Notes: generated from the letters alone by a model not told the origin. Shown: positions 1 to 5,356, counted from the stretch's first letter. The stretch is 5,356 nt of DNA from Clostridia bacterium (GCA_900755895.1 CAAEIG010000209.1:1-5356); one strand, 5' to 3'. Translations and numbers: made by a program.

Positions 1-9
1 GCACTTCAT
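1..9 (-). CDS. 5' end of an unidentified gene, cut by the window edge
   Basis: Only the start is visible: ATG at 9-7 followed by two codons (Met-Lys-Cys). The reason for calling it is the purine-rich ribosome-binding site AGGAGGGAGG at 27-18 on the minus strand, 8 bases before the ATG. It would run in the same direction as parB and belong to the same AT-richer block. An intrinsic terminator ends just upstream (37-82), so the gene either has its own promoter further up or depends on readthrough. No product can be named from three codons, and the match could be chance or lie inside a longer frame, since the same frame stays open for some codons upstream. Confidence 0.35.
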
Positions 10-36
10 CTCGCCGGCCTCCCTCCTGATAGATTG

Positions 37-82
37 AAAAAAGCCCCGCTCCGTGCTACACTGGTAAACACGAAAGCGAGGC
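37..82 (-). terminator. intrinsic terminator downstream of parB
   Basis: Read on the minus strand, GCCTCGCT (82-75) pairs with AGCGGGGC (50-43) with one G-T wobble. After a bulged T, TCGTG (73-69) pairs with CACGG (55-51), leaving a loop of about 13 bases. The stem is followed directly by six T residues (42-37). This is a classic rho-independent terminator in the minus direction only, because the plus side has no T-run. It lies about 120 bases after the parB stop and probably ends that transcript, or acts as an attenuator for the gene starting at 9. Confidence 0.75.
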
Positions 83-108
83 CTGATTGAAATGCTATAC
101 ACTAACGT

Positions 109-130
109 CCAGGGAGTGAATGCTCCCTGG
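109..130. repeat. perfect 8-bp inverted repeat (hairpin) between parB and its terminator
   Basis: CCAGGGAG (109-116) and CTCCCTGG (123-130) are perfect inverted copies around a 6-base spacer, TGAATG. Neither side has a convincing T-run, so it is a poor terminator by itself. It lies in the 3' untranslated region of parB, in otherwise AT-rich sequence. It could be an RNA 3' stabiliser, a protein-binding site, or part of a recombination or partition site. It does not resemble the parS consensus of Bacillus. Confidence 0.6.
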
Positions 131-201
131 GTATTTCCGTACTCCGCATCTTTGCTTTGAAATAATGCTGATATAGATTATTCTCTCATTAAAATAGTTA
201 G

Positions 202-1044
202 TCACGAAATTTTTTGATAGTTCGCCTCCAACATTCGCAAAATCGTCTCTTCCATCTGTTTAACAGTATAACTCTTTGGAAAATACTTCCTCAATCGGCT
301 CACTTCAATACGGATGCGCTCTTTTTGATTTGCCTTCTCCTCACTCATAATCTCAAATATACGCTCTGGATCCAGCTGGCCTACCTGGGATAGTTTTTTC
401 AGTCGGATAGCCTGAGATAGAGACGGGGTGCAGTCCTCCGCTTGCATAATGTCTAACAGTATGGTCTGCTCCTGACTATTAAGAAATGACAACTCCACAG
501 CAGGAGAAAAAGCAATTCGGCCATCGTCAACTAAGTCTAAAATAGACGTCTCAAGATAGGTCAAGCGAATATAACGCTGCACAGTTCTTGCGCTTTCGTT
601 GAGATTGCTGGCTATGATATGGTCTGAACGCACTCCAATCAAATTCGTGCCAACTTGGCACAGATTATCCTTCGGTGGTCGGCCCGCCTTTCTCTTAATC
701 GCCTCCAATTTCATTTTGTAAGCAAAGGCCTTTTCACTTGGCAGCAGGTTTTCTCTCTGGATATTGCTGTCTACCAGCAAAATGACAGCATCGTCATCAG
801 ACATAACCCGCACCAGCGACGGCAATTCCTGAAGGCCCAATATTATTGCGGCCATTCTTCTGCGGTGACCTGACACTACCTGAAACCCTTCTTCAAATGG
901 TCGGACAATCAGAGGGGAAAGAACGCCATAATCTCGTAAGGAGGCGCAAAGCTCAGCCATAGCGTCATCATTCCTAACCTTGAAAGGGCGATTAGGAAAA
1001 GGGTACAGTTGAGAGACGGGAATGTTTCTCACTTGCTCATTCAT
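202..1044 (-). CDS. ParB/Spo0J-family partition-like DNA-binding protein of a mobile element
   Basis: A complete 280-residue protein of the ParB/RepB/Spo0J family. These bind centromere-like DNA sites and, in classical members, act as CTP-dependent clamps for segregation; element-borne versions may instead regulate or stabilise the element. The N-terminal ParB domain spans roughly residues 1-115, with a box SGHRRRMAA (58-66) in place of the usual GERRxRA box, and the ENLLPSEKA motif (98-106). A basic stretch with GRPPK follows (121-125), then a helix-turn-helix around 144-165 (SARTVQRYIRL) and a charged C-terminal region. The start is well supported: GAGGTG lies 7 bases upstream, and the upstream frame stops in an ATGA overlap, implying translational coupling. 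Wording and AT-rich composition match, from memory, ParB proteins of clostridial integrative conjugative elements. No ParA partner is in the window. Family call firm; role in partition versus regulation unresolved. Confidence 0.88.
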   Translation of the reverse strand: MNEQVRNIPVSQLYPFPNRPFKVRNDDAMAELCASLRDYGVLSPLIVRPFEEGFQVVSGHRRRMAAIILGLQELPSLVRVMSDDDAVILLVDSNIQRENLLPSEKAFAYKMKLEAIKRKAGRPPKDNLCQVGTNLIGVRSDHIIASNLNESARTVQRYIRLTYLETSILDLVDDGRIAFSPAVELSFLNSQEQTILLDIMQAEDCTPSLSQAIRLKKLSQVGQLDPERIFEIMSEEKANQKERIRIEVSRLRKYFPKSYTVKQMEETILRMLEANYQKIS

Positions 1045-1265
1045 TTGTCTGCACCTCTTTTTCTGAAGTTTCGGTAATCAGGTATGGCCAGGCAAACATC
1101 TATTTGCCAAATAGGCTTGATTTTTCGCCTGGTTCCATCTTGTTCAAGATTCATGGAAAAAAGATATCCAGGTATCGGATCAGTTATATTCTGCGCTTGA
1201 TAAATTGCCGGAATCCGTTGCGGCACATAGGTTTTGCGCTTTGGGTGCCATTTTTGTTCCTCTGT
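1041..1265 (-). pseudogene. 3' part of an unidentified element gene, 5' end lost at the junction
   Basis: An open frame runs into parB with a 4-base ATGA overlap, an arrangement typical of a real co-translated upstream gene. About 74 element-derived residues are visible. They are hydrophilic, rich in basic residues and prolines (for example HPKRKTYVPQRIP and RNFRKRGADK), with no membrane segment and no motif I recognise. The frame stays open further right to an ATG at 1322, but that stretch is the antisense of cotJC and has no ribosome-binding site, so it is unlikely to be the native start. The gene therefore appears cut at the element-chromosome junction. If the element circularises, its 5' end might be supplied from the opposite end. 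Alternatively it is a decayed remnant. Confidence 0.45.
1052..1058 (-). promoter_or_regulatory. ribosome-binding site of the ParB-like gene
   Basis: The minus strand reads AGAGGTG, 7 bases before the ATG at 1044. It lies within the last codons of the upstream frame, so parB translation can restart there and is probably coupled to the upstream gene. Confidence 0.7.
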
Positions 1266-1725
1266 AGGCACCGAGGAGCTGGGCCACATGGAGATGGTGG
1301 CGGCCATCGTCCACCAGCTCACCAGAAATCTCAGCGACGAGGACGTGCGGAATAATTCCGCTTTCGCCCCCTACTTCGTGGACCACACCACCGGGGTCTA
1401 CCCCACCGCCGCCTCCGGCTTCCCCTGGACCGCCGGCTCCATCCAGTCCACCGGCGATCCCATCGCCGATCTGACGGAGGACCTGGCAGCAGAACAGAAG
1501 GCCCGCCTCACCTATGACAACATTCTGCGCCTTTCCGACGATCCGGACGTAAACAATGTCATCCGCTTTCTGCGGGAGCGGGAGATCGTGCACTTCCAGC
1601 GGTTTGGTGAGTGCCTGCGGCTTTGCAAGGAAAAGATGGACGCGAAAAACATCTACCTCACCAACCCTGCTTTTGACAAGCAGGCCGCCGTACAGCCCCA
1701 GCCCAGGAACATGGCCCACGGCTGA
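1264..1725 (+). pseudogene. cotJC: CotJC spore-coat / manganese-catalase-like protein, C-terminal part only
   Basis: About 153 residues follow the CotJC family without a frameshift or stop. Counting from the codon at 1264, GTEELGHMEM (2-11) carries a Glu and a His metal ligand, GDPIADLTEDLAAEQKA (64-80) a further Glu, and DDPDVNNVIRFLREREIVH (92-110) the last Glu/His pair of the dimanganese site. The family is usually about 190 residues or more. Roughly the first 60 are absent, including the segment with the first ligand (the DGELAAALRY region). No start codon with a ribosome-binding site exists upstream; the only in-frame candidate is a TTG at 1234 without one. CotJC is a coat component made in the mother cell during sporulation. 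As it stands this copy should not give a working protein unless the interrupting DNA to its left is removed. Called pseudogene for that reason, but it may be the 3' half of a conditionally rejoined gene. Confidence 0.82.
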
Positions 1726-1736
1726 GCGTATACAGC

Positions 1737-1770
1737 AGACAGCCCGGACCCTGCCTGGTCCGGGCTGTCT
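1737..1770 (+). terminator. strong hairpin terminator after cotJC
   Basis: A perfect 14-bp stem is formed by AGACAGCCCGGACC (1737-1750) and GGTCCGGGCTGTCT (1757-1770), with the six-base loop CTGCCT. It begins 11 bases after the cotJC stop codon, the expected position. The following bases are pyrimidine- and T-rich (CCGCATATTTCTC) but not a clean T-run, so termination may be imperfect. The minus side has no T-run either. Confidence 0.7.
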
Positions 1771-1972
1771 CCGCATATTTCTCTGGCTCATTACATTTTC
1801 CGCTCTGACTCTGCGTTTCCCACTCATATAGGCGTGAACACACCGCTTTTCCCGCTGGAATCTTCCTTTTTCTCAGCCTGGTCTATCAATCAGGCAGGCT
1901 GTACAAAGCTAGGTCTTGTTTGAAAAATGTCAACATACCCGAACAGGGAGTCTTTTTCCGTCATACTGCGTT

Positions 1973-2001
1973 ACTTTTGCGCCGTTGTTCAGCGCAAAAG
2001 T
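1973..2001. repeat. perfect 10-bp inverted repeat
   Basis: ACTTTTGCGC (1973-1982) and GCGCAAAAGT (1992-2001) pair perfectly around a 9-base loop. The hairpin can be extended past a small internal loop by GCG (1968-1970) with CGC (2005-2007). There is no T-run after it, so a terminator function is unlikely. It may be part of an intergenic repeat or a structured RNA. Confidence 0.6.
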
Positions 2002-2015
2002 CCTCGCTTTGCTTG

Positions 2016-2044
2016 CCGGAAGCCTTGCACAGCAAGGCTTCCGG
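2016..2044. repeat. perfect 13-bp inverted repeat with a 3-base loop
   Basis: CCGGAAGCCTTGC (2016-2028) and GCAAGGCTTCCGG (2032-2044) are exact inverted copies separated only by ACA. This is a very stable hairpin in either strand's RNA. No T-run follows in either direction. It begins 14 bases after the preceding hairpin, suggesting the two belong to one unit. Confidence 0.65.
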
Positions 2045-2058
2045 GGCATTTGATCCCA

Positions 2059-2085
2059 CTCGAGGCGAACTGCCGCCCCCTCGAG
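2059..2085. repeat. 7-bp inverted repeat built on CTCGAG
   Basis: CTCGAGG (2059-2065) and CCTCGAG (2079-2085) pair perfectly across a 13-base loop. It is weaker than its neighbours, and each arm is itself centred on the palindrome CTCGAG. It is the third hairpin in a row after those at 1973 and 2016. Confidence 0.45.
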
Positions 2086-2141
2086 CTCCCCAGCCTCAAC
2101 TTGAGCAGATTCATCTCAGCAGAGGTTTTTTGACAAGCCGC

Positions 2142-2176
2142 GCGGGGTCTGGCCCTGAAATAGGGCCAGACCCCGC
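2142..2176. terminator. 15-bp perfect hairpin downstream of the permease gene, possible terminator
   Basis: GCGGGGTCTGGCCCT (2142-2156) and AGGGCCAGACCCCGC (2162-2176) form a perfect 15-bp stem with a five-base loop. It begins about 88 bases after the permease stop in the minus direction, a plausible place to end that operon. The only T-run (2183-2187) is on the plus side, six bases beyond the stem, so it does not fit a canonical minus-strand terminator. It may act in both directions, or protect the 3' end of the operon mRNA. Confidence 0.45.
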
Positions 2177-2264
2177 AGTCGGTTTTTCTATGATATACCC
2201 GCTGGTTCAGAACAGCTCCCTCTGCTCCAAACAGCCTGTGGGACGGAGATTGTATTTTTCCGCA

Positions 2265-3596
2265 TCAGCCCAGGATCATGGGACCCACAATGGCATACGC
2301 GATGACAAACACCCAGGCAAAGGCCACGCTGATCCAGGCGGCCTGGAGGGCCTCCTTGGTGTTGGTGCACTGGGCGATGCCCAGCTGTCCGGCGAAGTTG
2401 GAGGTGGGATAGATGGAGCCGGTGAGCCGGGTCGCCGCCAGAATAGAGACGGCGAAGCAGCCCATGGGCAGGCCGGCCGAGACCGCCAGACCGCCGAACA
2501 TATCGGAAATGATCTTGATCTCCGCCACAGCGGCCGCCTCGATGCCGAAGCCGCCCACCACAGAGGCCACCAGCATAACGGCGGTGGCGCTGTTGCTGGC
2601 AAGCCCGCCCAGCAGGTTGGACAGGGCGTCAAAGCCGCCGCCCAGAGTTACCAGATTCAGCAGCACCTCGATGCTCACAAAGATCAGGAACATATTGGCC
2701 TGAGAGGCCACGCCTTTTGTAATGCAGTCTACCGACCGGTCGATCTCGATGCGGCCGAAGATGGCCACTACGGCGGCCAGCACGATCATCACGATGAGGG
2801 CGTAGCTGGTGCCCTGTCCGGTGGCGATTCCGTAGCCCACCAGGAGCACGAAGCACAGCAGGAAGGCGATGGTGGTCACCTTCTGCTGCTTGGTGATGAC
2901 CACCTGGTCCAGATGCTTCACGTCATCCCCCAGGGTGTAGCTCTCCTTGCCCTGGGTGCGCTTCTGAGCCCGGTTGGCGCCCACCCAGGCGCCGGCCAGC
3001 CAGACGATGGCAAATGGGATGGCCGCCTGAATCATCAGCTGTCCATAGGACAGGCCGGTGACCTCCTCAGTAATCAGGGTGACGCCGGTGAGGGGGCCCA
3101 GGATCAGGCCGATCTCCCCCGCCACCTTAAACAGGGTGGCCACCACAGTGGGGGTCACCCCCAGAGAGGCCATGATGGGCAGCATCACCGGGGCGATGAC
3201 CGCGTTGCCGCCGCCCAGCGTACCCAGCAGGCCGCAGACAATGATGGACACGATCACCAGGGCGATCTTGCCCTTGGTCTGGGTGTTCACGCCAATGCGC
3301 TTGACGATCCAGTAGACCAGGGTGTGGGTCACACCGGCCTCATTCATCAGAACGCCCAGGCCGGCGCCCATCATAATGATCAGGCCGATCAAGGCGGTGG
3401 ATGAGCCCAGAGCGGTGCTGAACGCGGCCGCCATATCCCCCAGGTCCTGTCCCATCAGGAGCGCGCCCACCAGGACGCCCACCATGATGCCGGACACATT
3501 GCTTTTGCCGATAAAGATCAGCACGATCATCACGATCAGGGGAATCAGAGCCAACAGAGATGGGGCAGTGATCAAAGACCAGCTTCCAAGTTCCAT
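2265..3596 (-). CDS. polytopic membrane permease, ion-transporter superfamily (NhaC/GntP-like)
   Basis: A 443-residue integral membrane protein with roughly 11-12 hydrophobic segments, about residues 10-30, 33-50, 67-87, 110-127, 150-172, 185-206, 240-258, 263-281, 300-320, 334-352, 370-392 and 418-441. A hydrophilic cytoplasmic-type loop rich in Lys and Gln (207-239) divides it into two halves. Each half has a glycine-rich broken stretch, GTLGGGNAVIAPVMLP (125-140) and GSIYPTSN (393-400), the layout expected of ion-transporter superfamily carriers with re-entrant hairpins. The start is the ATG at 3596 because GAAGGGAG lies 10 bases upstream; the frame extends further but the extra residues are not membrane-like. 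It is the second gene of an operon, 58 bp after a D-aminoacylase, which suggests import of an N-acyl-D-amino acid or export of a product. Substrate and exact family are not decidable by eye; a Na+/H+ antiporter is the main alternative. Confidence 0.75.
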   Translation of the reverse strand: MELGSWSLITAPSLLALIPLIVMIVLIFIGKSNVSGIMVGVLVGALLMGQDLGDMAAAFSTALGSSTALIGLIIMMGAGLGVLMNEAGVTHTLVYWIVKRIGVNTQTKGKIALVIVSIIVCGLLGTLGGGNAVIAPVMLPIMASLGVTPTVVATLFKVAGEIGLILGPLTGVTLITEEVTGLSYGQLMIQAAIPFAIVWLAGAWVGANRAQKRTQGKESYTLGDDVKHLDQVVITKQQKVTTIAFLLCFVLLVGYGIATGQGTSYALIVMIVLAAVVAIFGRIEIDRSVDCITKGVASQANMFLIFVSIEVLLNLVTLGGGFDALSNLLGGLASNSATAVMLVASVVGGFGIEAAAVAEIKIISDMFGGLAVSAGLPMGCFAVSILAATRLTGSIYPTSNFAGQLGIAQCTNTKEALQAAWISVAFAWVFVIAYAIVGPMILG

Positions 3597-3606
3597 AGTT
3601 GCATTT

Positions 3607-3614
3607 CTCCCTTC
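3607..3614 (-). promoter_or_regulatory. ribosome-binding site of the permease gene
   Basis: The minus strand reads GAAGGGAG ending 10 bases before the ATG at 3596. It decides the start, since the reading frame is open as far as 3737 inside the upstream gene but has no comparable site there. The 58-bp spacer shows no terminator, consistent with one transcript. Confidence 0.6.
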
Positions 3615-3654
3615 ATGCTTCAAGTTCTGTATCCAGGGTAGTTCTCTCCCTCTC

Positions 3655-5250
3655 TCATGTTTTGATGAGCACACCTCCCGTTCTGGAGCCAGAGGCCGCT
3701 CCGTCCCATACGGCCGGCTGGCCGCCCACCAGGACATAGGGAATCCCGGCGGGCTTTTTTACGGAATCGGTATATTCGGACCGGTCCGCCACGCGGTCCG
3801 GGTCGAATACTGTGACATCGGCAGCCACCCCCTCCTGCAGCACGCCCCGGTCAGTCAGGCCCAAGATCTGGGCCGGCAGTCCGGTGAGCTTATACACCGC
3901 ATCCTCCAGCGGCATCAGCTGATGCTCCCGCACCAGGCGCAGGAACCGTGGGAAGGTGCCGAAGCTGCGGGGGTGGGGATTGGTCCGAGTAATGGTCCGG
4001 TCAAAGGAGAAGCCATAACCGTCGCTGCCTACCGCAATGCGCATGTCCCGCATGATGCGGAGCATATCGCCCTCGTCAATGCAGAAGTAGATGCAGGCCA
4101 CTCCCCCCTCGCACCGGGCCAGGACTTCCAGCACTGCGTCCACTGGGGAGAGTCCCAAGATCTGGGCCAGTTGGGCCACCGTCTTTCCCTCCCACTCCGG
4201 GTGGTGGCCGTGGGTGCTGGAGACCAGAATCCGGTCCGGACCGCCTCGGTTCTCCATCTCCTCACCGGTCTCGTCCTTCAGGGCCTGGGTGGGGGCCTTG
4301 ACCCGCTGGAGCATGGCGGGCACTCCGCCGCCATGGGCCCAATGGGGGAGCAGAGCGCTCAGGGAAGTGGAGGTCGCCGTGTAGGGGTATTGGTCGCAGG
4401 TGACGACCGCCCCCTCCCGCCGGGCCGCCTCGATGCGCTCCAGCAGTTCCTCCGCCCGCCCCCACTGGGGCTTGCCCATAAGCTTCAGATGGGAGATCTG
4501 CAGATGGACCCCCGAGCGCAGGGCGATGCCCAGCATCTCGTCCACCGCCTGGAAGATACGGGGACCCTCATTTCTCATATGTACGGTGAGCAGGGCGTCA
4601 TGTTCCCGGAGCACCCGAGCCAGGGCCGTAAGCTCCTCCTCCCTGCCGTAGGCGCTGGGGGGATAGATGAGCCCCAGGGACATTCCAAAGGCTCCCGCCT
4701 CCAGTTCCCGGGCCAGGAGGTCCTTCATGGCCTCCAGTTCCTCCGGGGCGGGATCCCGGTCGTCAAACCCCATCACCGCCGCCCGCAGAGTGCCGTGCCC
4801 CACCAGCAGGCCGTAGTTGGCGGAGCAGCCGTGGGCCTCCACCGCCTTTTGGTAGTCCTCCAGGTGGTACAGGCCGGTGAGCTGCAGATCTCCCACCGGC
4901 AGCTCCAGCTCGCTGAAAAAGTACTCCTGATTGGCAGCCAGGCGCTCCGGGGTGTTGGGCAGGATGGAGGTGCCGCAGTTGCCCACAATCTCGGTGGTGA
5001 CCCCCTGACAGAGCTTGCTCTCCGGCTGGTAGTCCACCAGGGGGCAGGCATCCGAGTGGCTGTGGATGTCGATAAAGCCGGGGGCCACCGCAAGGCCGGA
5101 GGCGTCCAGCACCCGTCTGGCCTGGCCGGCCGGAATGGACTCCTGGGCAATGCGGGCAATCCGGCCATCCTGAATGCAGAGGCTGGCCCGGTATGGCTTT
5201 CTTCGGGTCCCGTCCACAATCAGTCCATTCTGAATGATGAGGTCATACAT
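3655..5250 (-). CDS. N-acyl-D-amino-acid deacylase (D-aminoacylase), amidohydrolase superfamily
   Basis: A 531-residue amidohydrolase that should release a free D-amino acid and a carboxylate from N-acyl-D-amino acids (EC 3.5.1.81-type). Its composition gives no signal peptide, so it is cytoplasmic. The N-terminus (MYDLIIQNGLIVDG) is the small beta-domain typical of the family. Metal-site residues of D-aminoacylases are all visible: HxH at 63/65 in DIHSHSD, Cys92 in VGNCG, His224 in TVHMRNEG, His254 in QISHLK and the catalytic Asp410 in VGSDG. HPRSFGTFPRFL (426-437) is another family signature. Length is slightly above the roughly 480-530 usual. The ATG at 5250 is chosen because GAGGAGG lies 8 bases upstream and family homology begins there; the frame is open to 5334 but that extension has no ribosome-binding site. 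It leads an operon with the permease. Specificity (neutral D-amino acids, D-Glu or D-Asp) cannot be read off; a dihydroorotase- or N-acyl-peptide-type relative is less likely. Confidence 0.92.
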   Translation of the reverse strand: MYDLIIQNGLIVDGTRRKPYRASLCIQDGRIARIAQESIPAGQARRVLDASGLAVAPGFIDIHSHSDACPLVDYQPESKLCQGVTTEIVGNCGTSILPNTPERLAANQEYFFSELELPVGDLQLTGLYHLEDYQKAVEAHGCSANYGLLVGHGTLRAAVMGFDDRDPAPEELEAMKDLLARELEAGAFGMSLGLIYPPSAYGREEELTALARVLREHDALLTVHMRNEGPRIFQAVDEMLGIALRSGVHLQISHLKLMGKPQWGRAEELLERIEAARREGAVVTCDQYPYTATSTSLSALLPHWAHGGGVPAMLQRVKAPTQALKDETGEEMENRGGPDRILVSSTHGHHPEWEGKTVAQLAQILGLSPVDAVLEVLARCEGGVACIYFCIDEGDMLRIMRDMRIAVGSDGYGFSFDRTITRTNPHPRSFGTFPRFLRLVREHQLMPLEDAVYKLTGLPAQILGLTDRGVLQEGVAADVTVFDPDRVADRSEYTDSVKKPAGIPYVLVGGQPAVWDGAASGSRTGGVLIKT

Positions 5251-5258
5251 TGACACAT

Positions 5259-5265
5259 CCTCCTC
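5259..5265 (-). promoter_or_regulatory. strong ribosome-binding site of the D-aminoacylase gene
   Basis: GAGGAGG on the minus strand, 8 bases before the ATG at 5250, is a near-ideal Shine-Dalgarno sequence and fixes the start. I see no convincing sigma-A promoter in the 86 bases between it and the window edge, so the transcript may start further right. Confidence 0.8.
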
Positions 5266-5356
5266 GTATAATGGATTTACGGTTTGGATGTGGTGGGGAA
5301 CCGCATAAAACCCACTTGTTGTTCCACAAGCCATGTGGGATAATAAGGCCAGCAGA

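Larger units (their letters stand above)
1..1263. mobile_element. right end of a probable integrated mobile element (continues left of the window)
   Basis: The block is visibly AT-richer than everything to its right and carries a ParB-like gene typical of plasmids and integrative elements. It ends abruptly inside the reading frame of a conserved spore-coat gene. The boundary is placed at about 1261-1267 because from the codon for Gly at 1267 the plus-strand translation follows the CotJC family, while immediately before it does not. No integrase, relaxase, terminal repeat or duplicated target is visible, so the element type is unknown. A rearrangement scar rather than an intact element is the main alternative. 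Confidence 0.5.
1726..2264. other. 539-bp gene-free region between cotJC and the permease gene
   Basis: No convincing reading frame on either strand: frames here lack ribosome-binding sites and family resemblance. The segment 1771-1910 is pyrimidine-rich on the plus strand and shows nothing I can name. From about 1968 to 2176 the sequence is dominated by closely spaced inverted repeats, listed separately, interleaved with stretches of unassigned sequence. The flanking genes converge on this region, so it should contain terminators for both directions. Confidence 0.6.

Noticed and set aside
1091..1114. Overlapping inverted repeats GGCAAA/TTTGCC and CTATTT/AAATAG, operator-like
   Set aside because: Only six-base arms in AT-rich DNA inside a probable coding frame, with no promoter next to them. 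Chance occurrence is likely.
1180..1251. 23-codon minus-strand mini-ORF with AGAGGA ahead of ATG
   Set aside because: The spacing is plausible, but it overlaps out of frame with the better-supported gene coupled to parB and has no recognisable content.
1..1263. Bacillus-type parS site (TGTTCCACGTGAAACA) near the ParB-like gene
   Set aside because: No match to the consensus was seen on either strand of the left block.
1180..1827. 215-residue minus-strand frame antisense to cotJC
   Set aside because: It reads the complement of a conserved coding region and of the cotJC terminator hairpin, is glycine/valine-rich with no recognisable domain, and crosses the element junction.
1920..3404. 494-residue plus-strand open frame opposite the permease
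   Set aside because: Antisense shadow of a clear membrane protein. The translation is low-complexity (Gly, His, Gln, Asp) and its start lies in the non-coding hairpin region without a ribosome-binding site.
3322..5253. 643-residue plus-strand open frame covering the whole D-aminoacylase gene
   Set aside because: It is the antisense of a gene with a full catalytic motif set. Its product is repetitive in His, Gly, Gln and Leu with no family resemblance, as expected from GC-rich third positions on the other strand.
5251..5334. 28-residue N-terminal extension of the D-aminoacylase from an upstream ATG at 5334
   Set aside because: It has no ribosome-binding site, while the ATG at 5250 has a near-ideal one and starts exactly where family homology begins.
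1..5356. tRNA, rRNA or CRISPR array
   Set aside because: No cloverleaf-like segment, rRNA-like stretch or regularly spaced direct repeats were seen.

Overview
The window looks like chromosome of a GC-rich, spore-forming anaerobic Firmicute. An Oscillospiraceae-type gut Clostridium (Flavonifractor/Lawsonibacter-like) is my guess from three things: a CotJC spore-coat gene, GC-rich coding on the right, and a clostridial-type ParB gene in an AT-richer block on the left. The genus is inference, not demonstrated.

Left block (1 to about 1263): AT-richer DNA read on the minus strand. It carries the 3' part of an unidentified gene (to 1041), overlapping by 4 bases a complete ParB/Spo0J-family gene (202-1044). 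Downstream of these are a perfect hairpin (109-130), a good intrinsic terminator (37-82), and the ribosome-binding site plus first three codons of another gene at the window edge. This resembles the end of an integrative conjugative element, prophage or similar mobile element whose other part lies left of the window.

Junction and spore-coat gene (about 1264-1725): base composition changes sharply near 1264. From there rightward the plus strand encodes an uninterrupted C-terminal part, about 150 residues, of CotJC (manganese-catalase-like). The first 60 or so residues of the family are replaced by the AT-rich DNA. The simplest reading is that the element sits inside cotJC. Because cotJC is a sporulation gene and the remaining frame is undamaged, a skin-like element excised during sporulation is a real possibility. 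No recombinase and no 5' half of cotJC is in the window to prove it.

Intergenic 1726-2264: no gene. It holds the probable cotJC terminator and a dense set of further inverted repeats, several perfect over 10-15 bp.

Right block (2265-5250): a two-gene minus-strand operon. A D-aminoacylase/N-acyl-D-amino-acid deacylase comes first (5250-3655), then 58 bp later a polytopic permease (3596-2265). Together they suggest uptake and hydrolysis of N-acyl-D-amino acids or a related substrate. Every metal ligand expected for the deacylase family is visible.
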